From NCBI RefSeq assembly GCF_934561205.1, contig NZ_CAKTFU010000005.1, positions 62,001 to 126,000 of the forward strand: a stretch of 64,000 nt of DNA, in the 5' to 3' direction. A program made the translations under genes and the position numbers. Positions 59,384-64,000 of the stretch are shown one piece after another (position 1 is the first letter of the stretch; every line of letters starts with the position of its first letter). Origin of the DNA: an uncultured Gemmiger sp. (GTDB taxonomy: Bacteria > Bacillota > Clostridia > Oscillospirales > Ruminococcaceae). Under the pieces are notes generated by a model. That model ran no database searches. It saw only the letters and a program-made list of their open reading frames with translations, and was not told the DNA's origin.

Positions 59384-60638
59384 CGCCAACGACGGTCTGC
59401 ACAAGGATCGTCCCCTCGCCACGCTGTTTGCGGTCAACCGCCTGGCTCTTGCCCCCGGCGACAGTGTGCTGCTGATGCGCGGCTGCCGCTTTGAAAAACA
59501 GTTTTTGCAGCTGCCATGCAGCGGCACAAAAGACTGCCCCATCACCATCGGTGCTTATGGTGAAGGCAGCGCTCCCGCCATCGACACCGACGGACAGGGT
59601 ATCTGGTATCAGGATTACGGGTGTGAGCTGGACTCCCCCACCCATGTGTATCACGGCTATGTTTCCTCCGCCGTGCTGCTGTATGATGCCGCCTATGTCA
59701 CGGTGCGCGATTTGGAGCTTACCAACCGCGCCGAGGCTGTGATCGGGGAGCGTTACTCCCAGCCCGACAAGATGCAGCGCACCGGCGTGGCCGTTGTGGC
59801 CAAAGACAAGGGTGTTCGCCGCGGCATCACGCTGACAAATCTGATGATTCATGACGTAAACGGCAACGTGTACGATAAGCACATGAACAACGGCGGCATT
59901 TATATGACCGCCCTGCGCCCCACCGATGAAACCGCCACCGGCCCCGCCCGCTTTGCGGACATTTTGGTGGAAGGCTGCTATGTTGCCAACGTCAGCCGCT
60001 GGGGCATTGCCGTGGGCTACACCTACGCCCATGCGCAGTTCCAAGGCGCCGAGCTGGACGAGAAGTCCTTTGCCGCATACGGCCATGAGAACATCGTCAT
60101 CCGCGACAACTATGTCAAGGCAGCCGGCGGCGATGGCATTACCGTGATGTATGCCCTGCGCCCGTTGGTCGAGCACAACACGGCGGATTCCGTTGCCTGT
60201 GAGATGAACGACCGCGTATACAGCGAGCCGGGCAACCGTCTGGGCAAGGTCGCAGCAGCCATCTGGCCGTGGAAATGCAAGGACGCACTGTTCCGCCATA
60301 ACGAGGCTGTGGACACCCGCCTTAACCAGGACGGTATGGCCTATGACGCCGACTCCGGCGACGGCACCGTGTACGAGTACAATACCAGCCGCATGAATGA
60401 GGGCGGCTGTGTGATGTTCTGCCTGCAGGAGGCTATCCACAACACCTTCCGCTGCAACGTCAGCTATGACGACCTGGGCGGCACCATCAGCCCTTCCGAA
60501 AATCCGGATGCCCTGATAGCGGACAACACCTTCTATGTCCGCGAAGGTGTTCCCTTTGTTCGACCCCACATGGGCGGCGGCCGCTACACCGAAAAAAACA
60601 ACACGGTCATTCCCCTATCTGAAAATACAACGGAATGA
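59343..60638 (+). CDS. Right-handed parallel beta-helix protein (putative lyase or glycosidase)
   Basis: About 431 residues from TTG 59343, with GGAGGAGGTG 10 bases upstream; GTG 59361 is an alternative start. The N-terminus TYYVNPLIGNDANDGLHKDRP is the usual entry of pectate-lyase-like beta-helix enzymes (PL6/GH-type, DUF1565-like). Regular coils follow with IVIRDNYVKAAGGDGITVMYA, LFRHNEAVDT and VYEYNTSRMNEGGCVMF. There is no signal peptide, so it acts inside the cell. It is the last gene of the GH112/ABC cluster. The reaction is unknown: it could release the disaccharide used by GH112. Confidence 0.8.
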   Translation: MCKTYYVNPLIGNDANDGLHKDRPLATLFAVNRLALAPGDSVLLMRGCRFEKQFLQLPCSGTKDCPITIGAYGEGSAPAIDTDGQGIWYQDYGCELDSPTHVYHGYVSSAVLLYDAAYVTVRDLELTNRAEAVIGERYSQPDKMQRTGVAVVAKDKGVRRGITLTNLMIHDVNGNVYDKHMNNGGIYMTALRPTDETATGPARFADILVEGCYVANVSRWGIAVGYTYAHAQFQGAELDEKSFAAYGHENIVIRDNYVKAAGGDGITVMYALRPLVEHNTADSVACEMNDRVYSEPGNRLGKVAAAIWPWKCKDALFRHNEAVDTRLNQDGMAYDADSGDGTVYEYNTSRMNEGGCVMFCLQEAIHNTFRCNVSYDDLGGTISPSENPDALIADNTFYVREGVPFVRPHMGGGRYTEKNNTVIPLSENTTE

Positions 60639-60647
60639 CGGCATTCA

Positions 60648-60695
60648 GTGACCCAACGCCTGCTGCCCTGCGGGTGTTGGGCCGTTTTTTTGCTT
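60648..60695 (+). terminator. Terminator of the GH112 cluster
   Basis: CCCAACGCC pairs with GGGTGTTGGG (with imperfections) over a GC-rich loop, followed by CCG and seven T. Confidence 0.8.
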
Positions 60696-60728
60696 TATCA
60701 AAAAAATTACAAAATTTTGCAGATTTTT

Positions 60729-60759
60729 ACTTGACAAAATCAAGTAATGCGACTATACT
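60729..60759 (+). promoter_or_regulatory. Promoter and palindromic operator of the bilQRS operon
   Basis: TTGACA (60731-60736), 17 bases, TATACT (60754-60759) is a near-consensus promoter. ACTTGA-CAAAA-TCAAGT (60729-60745), a perfect 6-5-6 palindrome, covers the -35, the expected place for a MarR-type repressor site. Confidence 0.85.
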
Positions 60760-60792
60760 ATGAAATTGAAAGGAGATGAACGTCCACCTGCC

Positions 60793-61230
60793 ATGTTTCA
60801 GAAAACACTTTCCTACTATGTCGCCATGCTGTACCGCAGTTTTTCCACCTTTACCGGGGAGCGCCTGCAAAAAGTAGGCCTGAATTTCGGCCTTCTGTTT
60901 TTCATCGTGTATATCGGTAAACGGCCAAACTGCACCCCGTCAGAGCTTACCAAGGAGTTGTCGCTCGACTGGGGGCACAGCCAGCGATGTGTAAACCGAC
61001 TGGTAGCGGACGGTTTTATCACCAAGGAAAAATCCGGGCGCCATTATCTGCTGCATCTGACCGAGCGCGGGCAAGAGGCCTTTGAGGCCTCCCACCGTGT
61101 GTTCTTTGATTGGGACAGCACCTTTATGACGAATCTCAACGACAAGGAAAAAGAACAGCTGCTTGCGTTATTGCAAAAAGCAGCACAGGGGGTACCGCAT
61201 CATGTACGAAACGATTCAGAGTCCTGTTAA
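60793..61230 (+). CDS. bilQ: MarR-family regulator, probable BilQ
   Basis: About 145 residues with a winged helix (CTPSELTKELSLDWGHSQRCVNRLVADGFI, then the wing KEKSGRHYLLHLTERG). ATG 60760 is in frame but would abut the -10 element and lie before the expected transcript start, so ATG 60793 is the likely start, although AGGAG (60771-60775) is 17 bases away, unusually far. It overlaps the reductase gene by 29 bases. Known bilirubin-reductase operons contain a MarR gene called bilQ in this position. It probably represses its own operon through the palindrome at 60729. Confidence 0.8.
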   Translation: MFQKTLSYYVAMLYRSFSTFTGERLQKVGLNFGLLFFIVYIGKRPNCTPSELTKELSLDWGHSQRCVNRLVADGFITKEKSGRHYLLHLTERGQEAFEASHRVFFDWDSTFMTNLNDKEKEQLLALLQKAAQGVPHHVRNDSESC

Positions 61231-62305
61231 TTACGGTGGTTTACAGCTTAAAAACCGCATCATCTTTGCGCCGACAACCTTCGGCCTTTCGGACGAGGAG
61301 TATTTTGAAAAGATGCGCCGTATCGCGGCAGGCGGCTGCGCCATGATCATTGTAGGCGATGTGCCCGTAGGCAAAAGCGCTTTTGAGAAGTCCCTGTTTG
61401 ACAAAAAGGGCTTTGCCTACTACCAAAAGCTGACGGAAATCGCACACAGCTATGACTGCCGCATCTGCGCACAGCTGCATCAGTCGGATTCCAACATGCT
61501 GGCCATGCTCAAGTATGTGCCGGGTGTGCTGACCAAGAGAATTTCCATGCAGGAGCTGCGTCCCTTGCTGAACAACGAGGTCGCACCTTACATCTCCAAG
61601 CTGTCCGTAAAGAAGATCAAGAAAATCACCGACGGTTTCGGCAGGGCTGCCGTTCTGGCTGTCAAGGCAGGCTTCGATATGGTGCAGGTACACGGCGACC
61701 GCATGTGCGGCAGCTTTAGCTCCACCGTGTTCAACAAGCGTACCGACGAGTACGGCGGCAGCGCCGAGAATCGCGCCCGCTTTGCCGTCGAGGCTGTCAA
61801 GGCCATCCGCAGCCGTCTGCCGGAGCTGCCCATCGACTACAAGCTGGCGGTCCGCCAGGAAGAACCGCACTACGGCAACGCCGGTGTGCTGGAGGCCGAG
61901 TTGGGCATCTTTGTTCCCCTGCTGGTGGACGCCGGTGTTACCAGTTTTCATGTGACACTGGCCAACCATTCCAGCCTGGAGGACACCATTCCCCCTGCCA
62001 ACCACCCGTACTTCAAGGGACAGGGCTGCTTCCTGAAATTCTGCGATGAGGTGCGTAAGTTTACCGACAAGCCCATCACCGGCGTGGGCGGCCTGAGCGA
62101 CCCCGCCTTTGTAGAGGAACAGCTGGCTTCCGGCCGCATCACCTGTGCCGCCATGAGCCGTCAGCTGTTGGCTGACCCCGAATGGCCCAATAAGGTCGCC
62201 GCCGACCAATGCAAAGAGATCCACCGTTGCGTCCGCTGCAATAAGAAGTGCCTCGGCGGTTTGCAGCTGCATCAAGGCACGCATTGCATTTACGAGAAGG
62301 GGTAA
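61202..62305 (+). CDS. bilR: Old Yellow Enzyme-family flavin reductase, probable bilirubin reductase BilR
   Basis: A 367-residue NADH:flavin oxidoreductase TIM barrel. H164-G165-D166-R167 matches, in sequence and numbering, the HGDR motif reported as diagnostic of gut bilirubin reductases (from memory of the BilR literature). C343-x2-C346-x3-C350-x11-C362 is a 4Fe-4S site as in 2,4-dienoyl-CoA reductases, but the FAD/NAD-binding C-terminal half of that family is absent. This is the short BilR form, which would receive electrons from another protein, presumably the flavodoxin encoded next. It would convert bilirubin to urobilinogen in the anaerobic gut. Confidence 0.88.
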   Translation: MYETIQSPVNYGGLQLKNRIIFAPTTFGLSDEEYFEKMRRIAAGGCAMIIVGDVPVGKSAFEKSLFDKKGFAYYQKLTEIAHSYDCRICAQLHQSDSNMLAMLKYVPGVLTKRISMQELRPLLNNEVAPYISKLSVKKIKKITDGFGRAAVLAVKAGFDMVQVHGDRMCGSFSSTVFNKRTDEYGGSAENRARFAVEAVKAIRSRLPELPIDYKLAVRQEEPHYGNAGVLEAELGIFVPLLVDAGVTSFHVTLANHSSLEDTIPPANHPYFKGQGCFLKFCDEVRKFTDKPITGVGGLSDPAFVEEQLASGRITCAAMSRQLLADPEWPNKVAADQCKEIHRCVRCNKKCLGGLQLHQGTHCIYEKG

Positions 62306-62307
62306 TC

Positions 62308-62808
62308 ATGAAAACTTCCATCGTGTACAGCAGCAAAACCGGTAACACCCGTCAACTGGCCGATGCCATCGCCGCCGTCCTGCCGGAAAGCGACATCCTC
62401 TACAACGGCACGCCGAGCGATGCCGCGCTGGCCGCCGACCGAATCTATATCGGCTTTTGGACGGACAAGGGCAGCTGCAACAGCGAGATTGCAGACTTCC
62501 TCAAAACCGTGCGGGGCAAGCAGGTTTTCCTGTTCGGCACAGCCGGTTTCGGTGGAGATGCAGCCTATTTCGACAAGGTTCTTTCGTCTGTCAAAAAGCA
62601 TCTCGACCGCAGCAATACACTGATTGGCAGCTACATGTGCCAGGGCAAGATGCCCCAGTCTGTGCGCGACCGTTATGTTAAGATGAAAGCCTCCCCCGTT
62701 CCTGTTCCCAACGTGGACATGCTGATTGAAAATTTTGACCGCGCTGCCACCCACCCCGACACGCAGGACCTGCAAAGCCTGAAAGATATCGTGGCACAGC
62801 TTGCCTGA
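62308..62808 (+). CDS. bilS: Flavodoxin-like protein, probable BilS
   Basis: A 166-residue flavodoxin. The N-terminal FMN-phosphate loop SSKTGNTRQLA, the YIGFWTDKGSCNSEI loop and FLFGTAGFGGDAAYF are typical. ATG 62308 follows GAAGGGG, two bases after the bilR stop. Known bilRS operons carry such a gene (bilS), which supports reductase activity, probably as electron donor. A strong terminator follows. Confidence 0.87.
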   Translation: MKTSIVYSSKTGNTRQLADAIAAVLPESDILYNGTPSDAALAADRIYIGFWTDKGSCNSEIADFLKTVRGKQVFLFGTAGFGGDAAYFDKVLSSVKKHLDRSNTLIGSYMCQGKMPQSVRDRYVKMKASPVPVPNVDMLIENFDRAATHPDTQDLQSLKDIVAQLA

Positions 62809-62836
62809 CCTGCTTACTTTTTACAGAATTGCATTA

Positions 62837-62876
62837 CAGTCCGCCCGCACCGTGTGTGCAGGCGGACTGTTTTTTG
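62837..62876 (+). terminator. Terminator of the bilQRS operon
   Basis: CAGTCCGCC (62837-62845) pairs with GGCGGACTG (62861-62869), with an inner CGCAC/GTGTG stem, then six T. The following 200 bases up to 63088 hold no gene; TATAAT and TATAGT near 62983-62997 are possible -10 elements for the next gene. Confidence 0.92.
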
Positions 62877-63088
62877 TCACACAAACCGCCAATGGATATA
62901 GTTTTTCCGTCCCTAAACAAACAGATCTCAGCGTATGCCCAAATTTTGTAAATATTCAAAAAACCTTAACTTTTTTCGCGCAATATAATGTTATAGTAAT
63001 ACAAAAGCAAGGGTTCGGATCTTACTGTTTTGGGGATATTTGCGAGCACCATGCAAGAACAACTCTCTGTTGAAAGGTGGGCGTATCA

Positions 63089-64000
63089 TTGAATGTAAAA
63101 CTGAAGGAAAAAATCAGCGAGTCACTCTCGGCCGTGCTTCCAATTACCGGAATTGTCTTGATGCTCAGTGTATTTTTGATACCGATGGAGTTGGGAAGTG
63201 TCGTCATGTTCCTGACAGGGGCACTTATGCTGATCATCGGCATGGGGTTCTTCCAGCTCGGAGCCGAGATGGCCATGACCCCCATCGGGGAGGGGGTCGG
63301 CGTGCAGATATCCAAAATGCAAAAGCTGCTCACTGTCCTGTTGACGGGGTTTTTGATGGGTGTTATTATCACAGTTTCCGAACCGGATCTGCAGGTGCTG
63401 GCCGGGCAGGTGCCGTCGGTACCCAACGAAGTACTGATCCTGACCGTCGCACTCGGCGTGGGTTTTTTTCTGGCGCTGGCCATTGTGCGTATTCGCTATA
63501 AAATCAGCCTTTCCATGCTGCTGATCGTTTGCTATCTCGTGCTCATTTTGGTGTCCATGTTTGTGCCCAAGGAGTTTTTGGCTGTAGCCTTTGACTCCGG
63601 CGGCGTCACAACCGGCCCCATGACCGTACCGTTTATCATGGCGATGGGCGTCGGTCTGGCCTCCATGCGCAGTGATAAAAATGCCGCAAATGACAGTTTC
63701 GGTCTTGTGGCACTCTCCAGCGTAGGGCCGATTCTGGCGGTACTGATTCTTGGCTGTTTCTTTAAGCCGACCGAGGCTGCCTACTCCCTGACCGACGTGG
63801 CAACGGTCGTGACCACACAGGACGTTGCCCGCGTATTTGCGCAGGGTCTGCCGCTGTATGCCAAGGAGGTTCTCATCTCTCTTGTGCCGATCCTTTGGGT
63901 GTTTTTGATTTTCCAGTGGATGACCCATCGGTATCACGGCGTGCAAATTAAGCGTATTGTCATCGGTTTTGGGTATACCTACATCGGCCTGGTGCTGTTT
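63089..64000 (+). CDS. DUF1538 integral membrane protein (partial, 3' end outside window)
   Basis: The frame opens at TTG 63089, with AAAGGTGG 8 bases upstream, and runs off the window after 304 codons. It has about eight membrane helices in the visible part. The DUF1538 hallmarks are present: MAMTPIGEGVG, SEPDLQVLAGQV with its acidic pair inside the membrane region, and DSGGVTTGPMTVPFIMAMGVG. The family is usually about 480-500 residues with two halves, or two genes; here the first half is complete and a second begins. The likely role is an ion or metabolite transporter, but none is proven. Confidence 0.88.
   Translation, partial: MNVKLKEKISESLSAVLPITGIVLMLSVFLIPMELGSVVMFLTGALMLIIGMGFFQLGAEMAMTPIGEGVGVQISKMQKLLTVLLTGFLMGVIITVSEPDLQVLAGQVPSVPNEVLILTVALGVGFFLALAIVRIRYKISLSMLLIVCYLVLILVSMFVPKEFLAVAFDSGGVTTGPMTVPFIMAMGVGLASMRSDKNAANDSFGLVALSSVGPILAVLILGCFFKPTEAAYSLTDVATVVTTQDVARVFAQGLPLYAKEVLISLVPILWVFLIFQWMTHRYHGVQIKRIVIGFGYTYIGLVLF

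Noticed and set aside
61202..62305. 2,4-dienoyl-CoA reductase or generic enoate reductase
   Set aside because: The C-terminal FAD/NAD domain is missing, the HGDR motif is present, and MarR and flavodoxin genes flank it, which together favour BilR.
1..64000. CRISPR array, tRNA, rRNA, prophage or restriction genes
   Set aside because: Reading both strands, I saw no regularly spaced repeats, no cloverleaf-like segments with conserved T-loop, and no phage or restriction-modification protein motifs.

Overview
The window looks like a chromosome segment of a gut anaerobe of the Clostridia, most likely Oscillospiraceae and close to Faecalibacterium or Gemmiger. This is inferred from moderately high GC, strong Shine-Dalgarno sites, frequent GTG and TTG starts, many intracellular glycosidases, ABC sugar transporters without their own ATPase, YesM/YesN-type two-component control and a bilirubin-reductase operon. 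I see no rRNA, tRNA, CRISPR, phage or insertion-sequence genes.

Layout. (1) 1-7808: a two-component system (OmpR-type regulator, HisKA kinase) interleaved with at least four related lipoproteins and one membrane-anchored protein. Three complete lipoproteins share the motif C-x4-C-x-H-x4-C-P-A. The last two are tandem paralogues with near-identical ends. (2) 7858-13334: a patatin-like hydrolase, then a MarR regulator with a heterodimeric ABC exporter. (3) 13586-17358: a TPP-riboswitch-controlled ykoFEDC operon (ECF-type uptake of a thiamine precursor). (4) 17369-19629: a nitroreductase, a 7-TM protein, a small membrane protein and a TetR regulator with two matching operators. (5) 19737-30347: a beta-galactosidase with an AraC regulator, two small membrane proteins, a GPH sugar symporter divergent from a beta-glucuronidase, and a GH3 enzyme. 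(6) 30358-35080: glyA, a half-size EamA transporter, a YjbR-like protein, an XRE membrane regulator and a zinc dehydrogenase. (7) 35088-52254: a large uronide-glycan locus with lacZ-type and glucuronidase GH2 enzymes, DUF2264, GH88, a sugar ABC transporter, a divergent YesM/YesN pair, a heparinase-II/III-like protein and a discoidin-like protein. (8) 52259-60695: an AraC regulator divergent from a GH112 phosphorylase, a second sugar ABC transporter, a small protein with a foldase-like segment and a parallel beta-helix protein. (9) 60729-62876: MarR, Old Yellow Enzyme and flavodoxin genes matching bilQ-bilR-bilS. (10) 63089-64000: the start of a DUF1538 membrane protein.

How it works together. 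Regions 5, 7 and 8 describe import of short host or plant oligosaccharides followed by breakdown in the cytoplasm: none of the hydrolases or lyases carries a visible signal peptide. Galactose, glucuronic acid and unsaturated uronic acid are the likely terminal sugars. The two glucuronidases carry the N-x-K glucuronate motif. Together with BilR they would let one cell both deconjugate bilirubin glucuronide and reduce bilirubin; this link is an inference.

Non-coding signals are rich: a TPP riboswitch with an antiterminator I can pair by eye, palindromic MarR and TetR operators, a PhoB-like 11-bp direct repeat, candidate AraC/YesN direct repeats, many intrinsic terminators, and a hairpin element present twice in front of genes of region 7.
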